Source: Pseudaestuariivita atlantica | GTDB taxonomy: Bacteria; Pseudomonadota; Alphaproteobacteria; Rhodobacterales; Rhodobacteraceae | Assembly (NCBI RefSeq): GCF_001205715.1 | Contig: NZ_AQQZ01000003.1 | Location: 1 to 64,000 of the forward strand | Direction of reading: 5' to 3' | Length of the DNA stretch: 64,000 nt | In this document: piece by piece, positions 35,629-46,338 of the stretch | How the letters are laid out: the number at the start of each line of letters is the position of its first letter | Numbering within the stretch: position 1 is the stretch's first letter | Position numbers and translations under genes: made by a program | The notes under the pieces: generated by a model | Told to the model about the DNA's origin: nothing | Databases searched by the model: none | Seen by the model: only the letters and a program-made list of their open reading frames with translations

Positions 35629-36633
35629 ATGACCGCCCCGCTTGTCGATCCCTTCCATCGCGCGATTTCCTACTTGCGCGTCTCGGTCACCGACCGGTGC
35701 GATTTCCGCTGCGTCTATTGCATGTCGGAACACATGCAGTTCCTGCCCAAGAAAGAGCTTCTGACGCTGGAAGAGCTGGACCGCCTCTGTTCCGCCTTCA
35801 TCCGCATGGGCGTGCGCAAGCTGCGCATCACCGGGGGTGAACCGCTGGTGCGGCGGGACATCATGACCTTCTTCCACGGCATGACCCGCCACCTCGACAG
35901 CGGCACGCTGGACGAACTGACGCTCACCACCAACGGTTCGCAACTGTCCCGCTTCGCGACCGATCTCTATTCCGCGGGCGTGCGCCGCGTGAACGTGTCG
36001 CTGGACACGCTCGACGACGACAAGTTCGCCCGCGTCACCCGCTGGGGCCGCCTGCCGCAGGTGCTGAAAGGCATCGACGCCGCCCAGGCCGCAGGGCTGC
36101 GCGTCAAACTCAACGCCGTGGCGCTCAAGGGTTTCAATGAGGACGAGCTGCTCACGCTGACCGAATGGTGCGCCGCCCGCGACTGCGACCTGACCTGGAT
36201 CGAGGTCATGCCGATGGGCGAGCTGGAGACCGAAGACCGCCTTGGCCAGTACTGGGCCCTTTCGGACCTGCGTGACCAGCTTGCCCGGCACTACACCCTG
36301 ACCGACCTGCCCGAACGCACCGGCGGCCCCGCCCGGTATGTCCGGCTGGAAGAGACCGGGCAGAAGATCGGCTTCATCACGCCGCTCACCCACAATTTCT
36401 GCGAAAGCTGCAACCGCGTGCGGGTGACCTGCACCGGGGAGCTTTACATGTGCCTCGGGCAGGAAGACCGCGCCGACCTGCGCGCGCCGCTGCGCGCCTC
36501 GGACCATGACGGGCCGCTCGAAGACGCGATCCGCGCCGCCATCGACCGCAAGCCAAAGGGCCACGATTTCGACTATTCCCGCCAAAGGCTCGACGGGCAG
36601 ATGCCCCGCCACATGAGCCATACCGGCGGCTGA
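35629..36633 (+). CDS. moaA: GTP 3',8-cyclase MoaA (334 aa)
   Basis: Radical-SAM enzyme that starts molybdenum-cofactor synthesis from GTP. The N-terminal 4Fe-4S cysteines are Cys24, Cys28 and Cys31 in [17 protein letters not shown]; the SAM-binding [11 protein letters not shown] follows. The second cluster is in the C-terminus, [20 protein letters not shown]. The protein ends in Gly-Gly, the tail needed for activity in MoaA. I chose ATG 35629; upstream codons show no family similarity. Other moa genes are not in the window. Confidence 0.96.
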   Translation: MTAPLVDPFHRAISYLRVSVTDRCDFRCVYCMSEHMQFLPKKELLTLEELDRLCSAFIRMGVRKLRITGGEPLVRRDIMTFFHGMTRHLDSGTLDELTLTTNGSQLSRFATDLYSAGVRRVNVSLDTLDDDKFARVTRWGRLPQVLKGIDAAQAAGLRVKLNAVALKGFNEDELLTLTEWCAARDCDLTWIEVMPMGELETEDRLGQYWALSDLRDQLARHYTLTDLPERTGGPARYVRLEETGQKIGFITPLTHNFCESCNRVRVTCTGELYMCLGQEDRADLRAPLRASDHDGPLEDAIRAAIDRKPKGHDFDYSRQRLDGQMPRHMSHTGG

Positions 36634-36690
36634 CCGCTTGCCTGCCCACCGCCAGCACCTATGTTGCAGCGCCTGACCCGGAAACGAGCC

Positions 36691-38076
36691 ATGGCGCAAG
36701 ACGACGCGAACCACACCCTGGCAAAACCCAATACCCGCCCCGTTGTCTGGGGCGTGGTGGCCGGTTTCGTGATCTGCGCCACCCTGATCGCGGCGGTCCT
36801 GACGCAATCGGCCCGGTCGCGCGACCTCGAAGCGCAGATCCTGCACACGCTGACGGTGAAAAGGCAGGCGCAGGAAGTCCTGTCGATCCTGCAGGACGCC
36901 GAAACCGGGCAGCGCGGGTTCCTCCTGACCGGTTCCCGCGCCTACCTCGCACCCTACTCGCGGGCGCGGGAGACGTTCGAACCGGCGGTCGCGGCATTGT
37001 CGGATTCGGTCACCGACAAACCGGCGCAACAGGCTTTGCTGCGTGACATCCTCGCCGAAGGCCAGTTGAAGCTCGCCGAACTGCAGGCGACCGTCAGCCT
37101 GATGATGGACGGCGACCGCGACGCCGCGCTCGACATCGTCGCCACCGATGAAGGCCTCCGCCTCATGTCCGGCCTGCGCGAGAATATCGCGCGGTTCATC
37201 GCGGTCGAGGACATGGCCCTGGCGGACCGCATCGCCGCCAGCCGCGCAGCCGAGGGGCGCATGACCCGCGGCCTCGTCGGCGCGCTTTTCGCCATCATCG
37301 CGCTGTCGGTCTTCACCTTCCTGCTGACCCGCCGCAACCTCGCCGCGGTCGAAACCCAGCGCCGCGCGCTCGCCGATCTCAACGCCGACCTCGACGCCCG
37401 CGTCCGCGCACGGACCTCGGAACTGGGCACGGCGCTCGCCGAGGCCGAACATGAACGCGACCGTGTCGAATTGCTCATCCGCGAGGTCGACCACCGCGTC
37501 GGCAACAGCCTGTCGATGATCTCCAGCCTCCTCGGCATGGAACGCCGCACCACCACCTCGCCCGAGGCGGCGCGCATCATCGACGCCGCGCGCGGCCGCA
37601 TCCGCGCCCTCGGCGCCGCCCAGCGCCATTTCAAGCTGGTCGACAACCTCACCCATGTCCGCGTCGACGAAGCCCTGCGCAATCTCGTCGACGACATCGA
37701 CGCCTCGGGACAGGCCAAGGACATCACCTTCGACGTGCAGGCGCAGCCCCTGTCACTGGAAGGACGGGACGCGGTGACGATGGCCGTCATCACCAACGAA
37801 TTGATCACCAATGCGCTGAAACATGCCTTCGGCGACGGGGCCGGGGGCCGGATCACCGTCGAATTCACCGCGAACGCGGACGAAATGCCGGTCTTGTCGG
37901 TCACCGATGACGGCAGCGGCTGGCAGATCGACGGGACCGAACAGGGCATGGGCAGCAAGGTCATCGCCATGCTGGCAAGCCATCTCGGCGGCGAAACCTC
38001 GGTCACGCAGGCGTCCGGCGGCGGGACCCGCGTCGCCATCACCTTCTACACGCTGGCCGTCAGCCACGAGACCTGA
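36691..38076 (+). CDS. CHASE3 sensor histidine kinase, HisKA_2/HWE-like (461 aa)
   Basis: Membrane sensor kinase. Two membrane segments (about 18-40 and 193-212) flank an external CHASE3 domain with the signature ILQDAETGQRGFLLTGSRAY. A coiled-coil linker leads to the phospho-acceptor region EVDHRVGNSLSMISSLLGME (His268) of the HisKA_2 class, then the ATPase with NELITNALKHAFGD, VTDDGSGW and GGETSVTQASGGGTRV. Class members often act in general stress or light responses with PhyR-type regulators; no response regulator gene is next to it. ATG 36691 is chosen; an in-frame ATG at 36661 is less likely. Confidence 0.88.
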   Translation: MAQDDANHTLAKPNTRPVVWGVVAGFVICATLIAAVLTQSARSRDLEAQILHTLTVKRQAQEVLSILQDAETGQRGFLLTGSRAYLAPYSRARETFEPAVAALSDSVTDKPAQQALLRDILAEGQLKLAELQATVSLMMDGDRDAALDIVATDEGLRLMSGLRENIARFIAVEDMALADRIAASRAAEGRMTRGLVGALFAIIALSVFTFLLTRRNLAAVETQRRALADLNADLDARVRARTSELGTALAEAEHERDRVELLIREVDHRVGNSLSMISSLLGMERRTTTSPEAARIIDAARGRIRALGAAQRHFKLVDNLTHVRVDEALRNLVDDIDASGQAKDITFDVQAQPLSLEGRDAVTMAVITNELITNALKHAFGDGAGGRITVEFTANADEMPVLSVTDDGSGWQIDGTEQGMGSKVIAMLASHLGGETSVTQASGGGTRVAITFYTLAVSHET

Positions 38077-38092
38077 CGCGCGCGGCTCAGGC

Positions 38093-38887
38093 TCAGGCCC
38101 ACTCCCCGCCAAGGTCGGCCCGCGCCCGGTCGATCCAGTGCTCCCGCAGCCAGCCGCAGGGCCGCGACCAGCGCAGCCACGACCCGCGATACCCCTCCAC
38201 CGCCTCGGGCATCTTGGGCCGCCCGTGGAAACAGACCACCCGCGCATCCTCCGGCAGGACCGGGTCGCGCAGGTAGTTCACCGGCGGCAGCCCCAGGCAA
38301 TCATGCTTGAACGACACGACCTGGCTTTCGGGGATATAGGCGAAATCCCCCCGGTCCATCGCCTTGTGCGAGGTATAGCGCTGCTCGGACCCGCGCGCCG
38401 CCTCCACCTCGGCATAGGCGTTCGCGGCGATATCCTCGTACAGGTAGCCATGCAGCGCCGGATCATAGCGAAAGACCGATCCATGCCCGGTCGGCCGCCC
38501 CTTGCGCTTCTCCACCCAGTCATGCCGCATCGCGACCTTGCCGGGCGCCATCCCCCAGATCTCGTCCAGCGACCCGGTGATCACCACGTCCAGGTCGAAC
38601 CCCAGCACCGGCCCCTCCAGGTCCGGGATCACGCCCGGCCGAAAGAGCGACACCTTCCGCATTGCCCCCTGCCGGTTCGCCACCTCAAGCGCCGCCGCCA
38701 TCGGCTCGGCAAAGGGCTCCACCGGCAAGGGCAACACCTCCACGTCCGGATGAAACCCCTCCGACCGCTCGGTCATGCACAAAAACCGCACCGGTCCCGA
38801 CAGATGCCTCCGCACCCCAGAATACAGCCGGTTCACGTATTCCGGCCCGAACAGCGTCCCCCACTTGATGCATACGACCGTCGGCAC
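38093..38887 (-). CDS. Putative glycosyltransferase (264 aa)
   Basis: Resembles small nucleotide-sugar transferases of surface-polysaccharide loci: VVCIKWGTLFGPEYVNRLYS at the start, VLGFDLDVVITGSLDEIWGM, where DLD is a likely DxD metal site, then HDWVEKRKGRPTGHGSVFRY and the end VVCFHGRPKMPEAV. The GTG at 38887 is used because the residues immediately downstream carry the conserved start. A copy of the hairpin/ATATTT element ends 11 bp upstream. Product and acceptor unknown. Confidence 0.72.
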   Translation of the reverse strand: MPTVVCIKWGTLFGPEYVNRLYSGVRRHLSGPVRFLCMTERSEGFHPDVEVLPLPVEPFAEPMAAALEVANRQGAMRKVSLFRPGVIPDLEGPVLGFDLDVVITGSLDEIWGMAPGKVAMRHDWVEKRKGRPTGHGSVFRYDPALHGYLYEDIAANAYAEVEAARGSEQRYTSHKAMDRGDFAYIPESQVVSFKHDCLGLPPVNYLRDPVLPEDARVVCFHGRPKMPEAVEGYRGSWLRWSRPCGWLREHWIDRARADLGGEWA

Positions 38888-38897
38888 GCCCTGCCCT

Positions 38898-38930
38898 CTT
38901 CTTCTCTTTCCAAATATGTCCGCCGGAGGC
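38898..38930 (-). repeat. ATATTT...GAAGAAG element, copy B
   Basis: 33-bp copy, 31 of 33 identical to copy A (18911-18943). On the minus strand it follows the M20 gene that ends at 39058 and precedes the glycosyltransferase start by 11 bp. The associated hairpin lies at 38989-39007. Confidence 0.78.
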
Positions 38931-38988
38931 TCCCGCAGGTGCAGCCCTCGCCCCCGCCCGCATGACGGGGTCGGCCCGCCACGGGGTG

Positions 38989-39007
38989 CCCTCCCCATAG
39001 GGGAGGG
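38989..39007. terminator. GC-rich hairpin after the M20 amidohydrolase gene
   Basis: CCCTCCCC (38989-38996) and GGGGAGGG (39000-39007) pair perfectly over 8 bp with a 3-nt loop. It lies 51 bp beyond the M20 stop codon in the direction of transcription. No U-tract follows, so termination is only probable. Confidence 0.6.
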
Positions 39008-39057
39008 TCAGGGAGGGGGTCAAGCAAGGGCGTGCGCGGCCGCAAGTCCGCGTGCAA

Positions 39058-40221
39058 TCAGGAGGCGGCGGGCAGGCGCATCTCCACCAGTTCGGCCCAC
39101 CACGACGCGCCCGCGGGGATGGCCTCGTCGTTGAAGTTGTATTTCGGATGGTGCACCGGCGCGGTGTCGCCGTTGCCCACGAGGATATAGGCGCCGGGCC
39201 GCTCTTCGAGCATGAAGGCGAAATCCTCGCCCCCCATCACCAGCGGGGCCTCGTCGCAGGAGCCGGCCACCTTCTCGGCGGCGGCGATGGCGTGGGCGGT
39301 CTCGGTCTCGTGGTTCGACATGACCGGGTAGCTGCGGTTGTAGGTCACCTCCGCCGTCGCGCCGAAGGCGGCGGCGGTCGAGGTGCAGATCGCCTTGATC
39401 CGCTCCTCGATCAGGTCGCGGATCTCGGGCGCCATGGTGCGCACGGTGCCCTTCAGCGTGACGGTCTGCGGGATCACGTTGAACGCCTTCGACGACGATT
39501 CACAGGACGTGACCGACAGGACCGCCTGTTTCACCGGGTCGACATTGCGCGACACCACCGATTGCAGGGCGAGGATGATGTGGCTGGTCACCACCATCGT
39601 GTCCACCACCTCCTGCGGTTTCGCGGCGTGGCCGCCCTTGCCCTCGATCAAGATCTCGAACTGGTCGGTCGCGGCAAAGAACGCGCCGGGCCGGATCGCG
39701 AAAGATCCCACCGGCCGCCCCGGCCAGTTGTGCATGCCGTAGACCTCGTCGATGCCCCAGCGGTCCATCATGCCGTCGTCGCACATCTCCTTGCCGCCGC
39801 CGCCGCCTTCCTCGGCGGGCTGGAAGATCACCACCACGGTGCCCGCGAAATTGCGGGTCTCGGCAAGGTAGCGGGCCGCGCCCAACAGCATCGCGGTATG
39901 CCCGTCATGGCCGCAGGCATGCATCGCGCCCGGCGTTTTCGAGGCATACTCGACCCCCGTCTCCTCGTGGATCGGCAGCGCGTCCATGTCGGCGCGCAGC
40001 CCGATCACGCGGTCCGATCCGCCCTTGCCCCGGATCACGCCCACGACGCCGGTGCGCCCGATCCCCGTGACCACCTCGTCACAGCCGAAGTCCCGAAGCT
40101 TCTCGGCCACCACCGCGCTGGTGCGGTGGGTGTCGAACAGGATCTCCGGGTGCTCGTGCAGGTCACGGCGCCACGCGGCGATCTCGGGCTGCAATTCGGC
40201 CAGTCGGTTGCGTACGGGCAT
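39058..40221 (-). CDS. M20-family amidohydrolase, hippurate/N-acyl-amino-acid type (387 aa)
   Basis: Zinc amidohydrolase that releases an amino acid from its N-acyl derivative. Motifs: WRRDLHEHPEILFDTHRTS, GLRADMDALPIHEETG, MHACGHDGHTAMLLGAARYL (metal ligands), IFQPAEEGGGGGKEM (catalytic glutamate) and the dimerisation segment EGKGGHAAKPQEVVD. These define the M20D group. It is 3 bp downstream of the ArgE-like gene and ends the run ATPase - argE-like - M20, next to a peptide transporter, so it probably processes imported peptides or acyl amino acids. Confidence 0.92.
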   Translation of the reverse strand: MPVRNRLAELQPEIAAWRRDLHEHPEILFDTHRTSAVVAEKLRDFGCDEVVTGIGRTGVVGVIRGKGGSDRVIGLRADMDALPIHEETGVEYASKTPGAMHACGHDGHTAMLLGAARYLAETRNFAGTVVVIFQPAEEGGGGGKEMCDDGMMDRWGIDEVYGMHNWPGRPVGSFAIRPGAFFAATDQFEILIEGKGGHAAKPQEVVDTMVVTSHIILALQSVVSRNVDPVKQAVLSVTSCESSSKAFNVIPQTVTLKGTVRTMAPEIRDLIEERIKAICTSTAAAFGATAEVTYNRSYPVMSNHETETAHAIAAAEKVAGSCDEAPLVMGGEDFAFMLEERPGAYILVGNGDTAPVHHPKYNFNDEAIPAGASWWAELVEMRLPAAS

Positions 40222-40224
40222 TAT

Positions 40225-41394
40225 TCACTCCTTCAAATGGTCGATCAGGCGGCGCATGAAATCATGGCCCGCTTCAAGTTCACTTGCTTCGAGGTATTCG
40301 TTCGGCTGGTGCGCCTGAGCGATGTCGCCGGGTCCGCAGACCACCGCGCTCATCCCCGCATCCTGGAAATGACCCGCCTCGGTGCCGTAGGACACGACGC
40401 CGCGCGCATTGTCGCCCGTCAGGCGCCGCACCAGCGCCTCGGCCTCGCCCTCCACCTCCGGGCGCAAGGCGGGCACCGCGAACTTCTCAGTCAGGACCAC
40501 GCGGGCCTCGGGCCGCACCGCCTGCATCTCGGCTTCGAGCGCGGCGACGGCATCGAGGTAGCGCGTCTTCGCCGCCTCGGCATCGTCGCCGGGCACGAAC
40601 CGCCAGTCCATGCCGAACCGGCAATCCTTGGCGGTGATGTTGTGCGCCGTGCCGCCCTCGATCATGCCCACGTGCAGCGTGGTATAGGGCGGGTCGAACA
40701 CGGCATCGACTTCCTTGGGCACGGCGGCGGCATACTCGGCATTCTCGCGGTTGGCCCAGTCGATCAGCTTGGCCCCCGACATGATCGCCGACACGCCGGT
40801 GTGCAGTAGCGAGGAGTGCACCTCGTACCCCTGCACATGGGTGTTGTAGCCGAACCCGCCCTTGTGGCCGGTGATCGTCTTCATCCGCGAGGGCTCGCCC
40901 ACGATGCAGGCCGAGGCGCGCGGCACCGTGTCCGCCATCGCGCGGATCAGGGGCGGCGCACCGGCGCAGCCCACCTCTTCGTCATAGCTGAGCGCGATCT
41001 GCAACGGTCGCGTGACGCCCGCATGATGCGCCTCGACCAGCGCCCAGATGGCGAGCGCGTCGAACCCCTTCATGTCGCAGGTGCCGCGCCCGTAGAGCCG
41101 CCCGTCGCGTTCGGTCACGGTCCAGGGGTCGGTGTCCCATGCCTGCCCGTCGACCGGCACCACGTCGGTATGGCCCGACAGGACCACCCCGCCCGCGACC
41201 TCCGGCCCGGCATGGGCAAAGAGCGCCTGCTTGATCGGCTCGACTTCCTTGACCTGCCGGTGCGCGGTGATGCCGTGGCTTTCAAGGTAATCCGCCACCC
41301 AGTCGATCAGCGGGATGTTCGTGTCCCGGCTGACCGTCGGAAACGAAACAAGCGCGTCGAGGATCTCTCGCGGCGACAGGCGTTCGGATGCCAC
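40225..41394 (-). CDS. argE: Acetylornithine deacetylase / ArgE-DapE type M20 peptidase (389 aa)
   Basis: Metallo-deacetylase similar to ArgE. Features: LVSFPTVSRDTNIPLIDWVA, VLSGHTDVVPVDGQAWDTDPW (metal ligand and aspartate), GRLYGRGTCDMKGFDALAIW, LSYDEEVGCAGAPPLIRA and the late SYGTEAGHFQDAGMSAVVCGPGD. The GTG at 41394 lies 4 bp after the ATPase stop; upstream in-frame codons belong to the ATPase gene. The strong ArgE pattern supports N-acetylornithine, but the transporter context allows a role on other N-acyl amino acids. Confidence 0.88.
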   Translation of the reverse strand: MASERLSPREILDALVSFPTVSRDTNIPLIDWVADYLESHGITAHRQVKEVEPIKQALFAHAGPEVAGGVVLSGHTDVVPVDGQAWDTDPWTVTERDGRLYGRGTCDMKGFDALAIWALVEAHHAGVTRPLQIALSYDEEVGCAGAPPLIRAMADTVPRASACIVGEPSRMKTITGHKGGFGYNTHVQGYEVHSSLLHTGVSAIMSGAKLIDWANRENAEYAAAVPKEVDAVFDPPYTTLHVGMIEGGTAHNITAKDCRFGMDWRFVPGDDAEAAKTRYLDAVAALEAEMQAVRPEARVVLTEKFAVPALRPEVEGEAEALVRRLTGDNARGVVSYGTEAGHFQDAGMSAVVCGPGDIAQAHQPNEYLEASELEAGHDFMRRLIDHLKE

Positions 41395-41398
41395 CGGT

Positions 41399-43219
<1,821 letters not shown>

Positions 43220-43468
43220 GGCGCAACCTTTGGAGGAGAGACGCCCAAACGCTAGACACCCGGCACAGGCATTGTCAAACCCATCCGCTTTCCCTCGCGC
43301 AAGGGTTGCTTTTTTCCGAAACTGTGTTTGTCATATTGCTCAGGGGTGATGCAACGATCCCGGGTCCGGCGCTGCCGCCGTGGCCCGTTTTCGCGCAAAT
43401 ACCCGGAAACAAAAAGATTTGCCGCCGGACCTCTCTACCCCGTCGGCAATCACCAAAGGGAGACATCC
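43220..43468. promoter_or_regulatory. Divergent promoter region of the peptide transporter
   Basis: 249-bp gap between the ATPase gene and the binding-protein gene. An AT-richer segment at about 43301-43345 with TTGCTT at 43306-43311 may hold a -35 element of the plus-strand promoter. AAAGGGAG before the ATG at 43469 is a good ribosome-binding site. No operator stands out. Confidence 0.4.
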
Positions 43469-45199
43469 ATGAAACTCAAGTCACTCCTGATGACCTCGGC
43501 CGCGGCCGCGGTGTCGCTGGCCGGCATGACCGGCATGGCCGCCGCCGAACGCGGCTCCGATGGCGAGGTCAAGATCATCTACTGGCAGGCGCCCTCGATC
43601 CTGAACCCGTTCCTGTCCGGCGGGACCAAGGACGTGGAAAGCTCCTCGATGATCATCGAGCCGCTGGCGCGCTACAACGAAAAGGGTGAACTGACGCCGT
43701 GGCTAGCCCAGGAAATCCCGACCGTCGAGAATGGCGGCGTGTCCGCGGACCTGACCTCGATCACGTGGAAGATCACCCCCGGCCTGAAATGGTCGGACGG
43801 CACGGCCTTCACCTCGGCCGACGTCAAGTTCACCTATGAATACTGCACCAACCCCGATGGCGGCTGCGCGCAGATCACCAAGTTCGAAGGCGTGACCGGG
43901 GTCGAGACGCCCGACGACACCACCGTCGTGGTGACCTTCGCAGGCCCGACGCCCAACCCCTACGGCCCGTTCGTCGGCGGTGAAAGCCCGATCCTGCAGG
44001 CCGCGCAATTCGCCAACTGCGTGGGCGCCGCGGCTCCCACCTGCACCGACCAGAATTTTGGCCCGATCGGCACCGGCCCGTTCGTCGTGGACGAGTTCAA
44101 GCCCAACGACGTGATCGTCATGTCGGCCAACCCCAACTACCGCGACCCGGCAAAGCCCGCCTTTGCCAAGGTGACGTTCAAGGGCGGCGGTGACGCAACG
44201 GCCGCGGGCCGCGCCGTGATGGAAACGGGCGAGTTCGACTATGCCTGGAACCTGCAGCTGGCGCCCGACGTGATCGCGCAGATGCAGGAAGGCGGCAAGG
44301 GCACGCCCGTTGCGGGCTTCGGCCCGCTGGTCGAGCGCATCATGCTCAACAACTCCAACCCCGATCCCGCGCGCGGCGACATGCGTTCGGTCAAGGATGA
44401 TCCGACCGGCGGGTCCGAGCACCCGTTCCTGAGCGATCCGGCCGTCTACAAGGCGATGTCGATGGCGATCGACCGGCCGCTGCTGGTCGAAATCGGCTAC
44501 GGCCAGGCCGGCAAGGTCACCTGTAACCTCGTGCCCGCGCCCGACGCGTTCAACTCGACGTCGATGATGTGCTCCGAGCAGGACATCGAAGGCGCCAAGA
44601 AGATGCTGGATGACGCCGGTATCGTCGACAGCGACGGCGACGGCATCCGCGAGAAGGACGGCGTTCCGCTCAAGGTCCTTTACCAGACCTCGACCAACGC
44701 CGTGCGTCAGGACTTCCAGGCCCTGATCAAGGGCTGGTGGTCGGAGATCGGCATCGATACCGAGCTGCGTAACCTGAACGCATCGGTCTTCTTCGGTGGT
44801 GATCCGGGGTCGCCCGACACCTTCCAGAAGTTCTATGCCGACGTTGAGATGTACGCCAACACCTTCAACGGCACCGACCCGCAGTCCTACCTGGGCAACG
44901 GCCTGTGCGACAAGGCTCCGCGCCCCGACACGCAGTGGCAGGGTGAGAACATCTCGCGCTTCTGCATGGCCGAGTACGACGCGCTGCACGCCAAGCTGCG
45001 TGACACCGCAGGCATCGACGCCCGTGCCGAGATCGCCAAGCAGCTGAACGACCTGATCGTGCAGAACGGCGGCATGATCCCGCTGGTGCACCGCGGTCGT
45101 CTGTCGGCCCACGCGAACTCGCTGGGCGGCGTTATCCTGAACGTCTGGGACAGCGAGCTGTGGAACGTGGCCGACTGGCACCGTATCAAGACCAACTGA
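43469..45199 (+). CDS. Peptide ABC transporter substrate-binding protein (576 aa)
   Basis: Periplasmic binding protein of the OppA/DppA family (SBP_bac_5). Signal peptide 1-26 ends at GMAAAERG. Family stretches: KIIYWQAPSILNPFLSGGTK, WKITPGLKWSDGTAFTSADVKFTYEY and VYKAMSMAIDRPLLVEIGYG. A DSDGDGIREKDG loop resembles a calcium-binding motif and is common in this subgroup. The mature protein has several cysteines. A strong hairpin follows (45220-45246), then the two permease genes, an arrangement that usually gives more binding protein than permease. Confidence 0.93.
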   Translation: MKLKSLLMTSAAAAVSLAGMTGMAAAERGSDGEVKIIYWQAPSILNPFLSGGTKDVESSSMIIEPLARYNEKGELTPWLAQEIPTVENGGVSADLTSITWKITPGLKWSDGTAFTSADVKFTYEYCTNPDGGCAQITKFEGVTGVETPDDTTVVVTFAGPTPNPYGPFVGGESPILQAAQFANCVGAAAPTCTDQNFGPIGTGPFVVDEFKPNDVIVMSANPNYRDPAKPAFAKVTFKGGGDATAAGRAVMETGEFDYAWNLQLAPDVIAQMQEGGKGTPVAGFGPLVERIMLNNSNPDPARGDMRSVKDDPTGGSEHPFLSDPAVYKAMSMAIDRPLLVEIGYGQAGKVTCNLVPAPDAFNSTSMMCSEQDIEGAKKMLDDAGIVDSDGDGIREKDGVPLKVLYQTSTNAVRQDFQALIKGWWSEIGIDTELRNLNASVFFGGDPGSPDTFQKFYADVEMYANTFNGTDPQSYLGNGLCDKAPRPDTQWQGENISRFCMAEYDALHAKLRDTAGIDARAEIAKQLNDLIVQNGGMIPLVHRGRLSAHANSLGGVILNVWDSELWNVADWHRIKTN

Positions 45200-45219
45200 T
45201 CCGGCTTACGGGTTTGTTT

Positions 45220-45246
45220 GTAGGGTGGGTTTGAAACCCACCCTAC
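45220..45246. terminator. Hairpin between binding-protein and permease genes
   Basis: GTAGGGTGGGTTT (45220-45232) and AAACCCACCCTAC (45234-45246) form a 27-nt nearly perfect palindrome with a single central base, followed by GCCTTTTTC. It can act as a leaky terminator or an RNA-stabilising structure. The TAGGGTGGG arm also resembles dispersed REP-like sequences seen in many proteobacteria. Confidence 0.75.
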
Positions 45247-45270
45247 GCCTTTTTCAAGGGCGCGCACCGC

Positions 45271-46338
45271 ATGCTCACCTACACGATCCGTCGCCTTGTC
45301 CTGTCGGTCCCGACACTGCTGTTCATCGCGCTTGTCATCTTCATGCTGCTCGAACTGGCACCGGGCGACCCGATGGCGCAGGTGCCGCTGACCGTCCCGT
45401 CGGACGTGAAGGAGCAGATGCGCATCGCGCTCGGCCTCGACAAGCCGTCCTACGTGCGCTTCTGGAAATGGCTTCTGCAGATTTTCTGGATCGAGCCGAA
45501 GGTCTTCATCGACTACCTGACCTCGTCCACGACGCTCTTTGGCTGGCTGCCCGACACCGCGCTCTACGAACGCTGCGTGGGCCTTTCCAACCTCGACACC
45601 TGCGACTACCGCGCGCTCAGCTGGCAGACCCGCTCGCCGGTCGTGGACCTGGTGCTGCAACGCCTGCCGCAGACGCTGTGGGTGGTGGGCACCGCCTATG
45701 TCGTCGGTATCCTGATCGCGCTGCCCATCGGCATCTACTCGGCCTACCGGCAATATTCGTGGTTCGACCAGGCGGGGACCTTCGTGTCGATGATCGGCTT
45801 CTCGGTCCCGCCCTTCTTTTCGGGCGTGCTGGTGATCGTCATCTTCTCGGTCCAGCTGGGCTGGTTCCCGTCGATCTATGACACCACCCATACCGTGAAT
45901 GACTGGGACAGCTTCGTGGTGCAGCTGAAACAGATGATCCTGCCGGTGATGGTGCTGGCGCTGCAGATCACCGCGCAGATCTCGCGCTTCATGCGCGCCT
46001 CGATGCTCGACAACCTCAACCAGGATTACGTGCGCACGGCGCGGGCCAAGGGGCTGGGCGAGACGACCGTGGTCATGGTGCATGTCCTGCGCAACTCGAT
46101 GATCCCGGTGGTGACCGTGATCGCGCTCGGCGTGCCGCTGATCTTCGGCGGGGCCATCATCACCGAACAGGTGTTCAAGGTGAACGGGATCGGCCAGATG
46201 CTGATCGGCGCGATCCAGGCCAACGACCTGCCCACCGTGCAGACGCTGACCTTCGTCTTCGCTTTCCTGATCGTGATGTTCAACCTGATCGCGGACGTGC
46301 TCTACGGCGTGCTCGATCCGAGGATCCGCTATGAGTAG
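45271..46338 (+). CDS. Peptide ABC transporter permease, DppB type (355 aa)
   Basis: Inner-membrane permease. The N-terminus MLTYTIRRLVLSVPTLLFIALVIFMLLELAPGDP is typical of DppB/OppB. It has about six membrane segments and the EAA-type loop YVRTARAKGLGETTVVMVHVLRNSMIPVV. A large external insert between residues 50 and 125 contains two cysteines. Its 3' end overlaps the second permease gene by 8 bp. Confidence 0.93.
   Translation: MLTYTIRRLVLSVPTLLFIALVIFMLLELAPGDPMAQVPLTVPSDVKEQMRIALGLDKPSYVRFWKWLLQIFWIEPKVFIDYLTSSTTLFGWLPDTALYERCVGLSNLDTCDYRALSWQTRSPVVDLVLQRLPQTLWVVGTAYVVGILIALPIGIYSAYRQYSWFDQAGTFVSMIGFSVPPFFSGVLVIVIFSVQLGWFPSIYDTTHTVNDWDSFVVQLKQMILPVMVLALQITAQISRFMRASMLDNLNQDYVRTARAKGLGETTVVMVHVLRNSMIPVVTVIALGVPLIFGGAIITEQVFKVNGIGQMLIGAIQANDLPTVQTLTFVFAFLIVMFNLIADVLYGVLDPRIRYE

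Noticed and set aside
35566-37656. Long upstream extension of the minus-strand lipoprotein frame
   Set aside because: It runs antisense through moaA and part of the kinase; the signal peptide and lipobox show that the protein starts at 35565.
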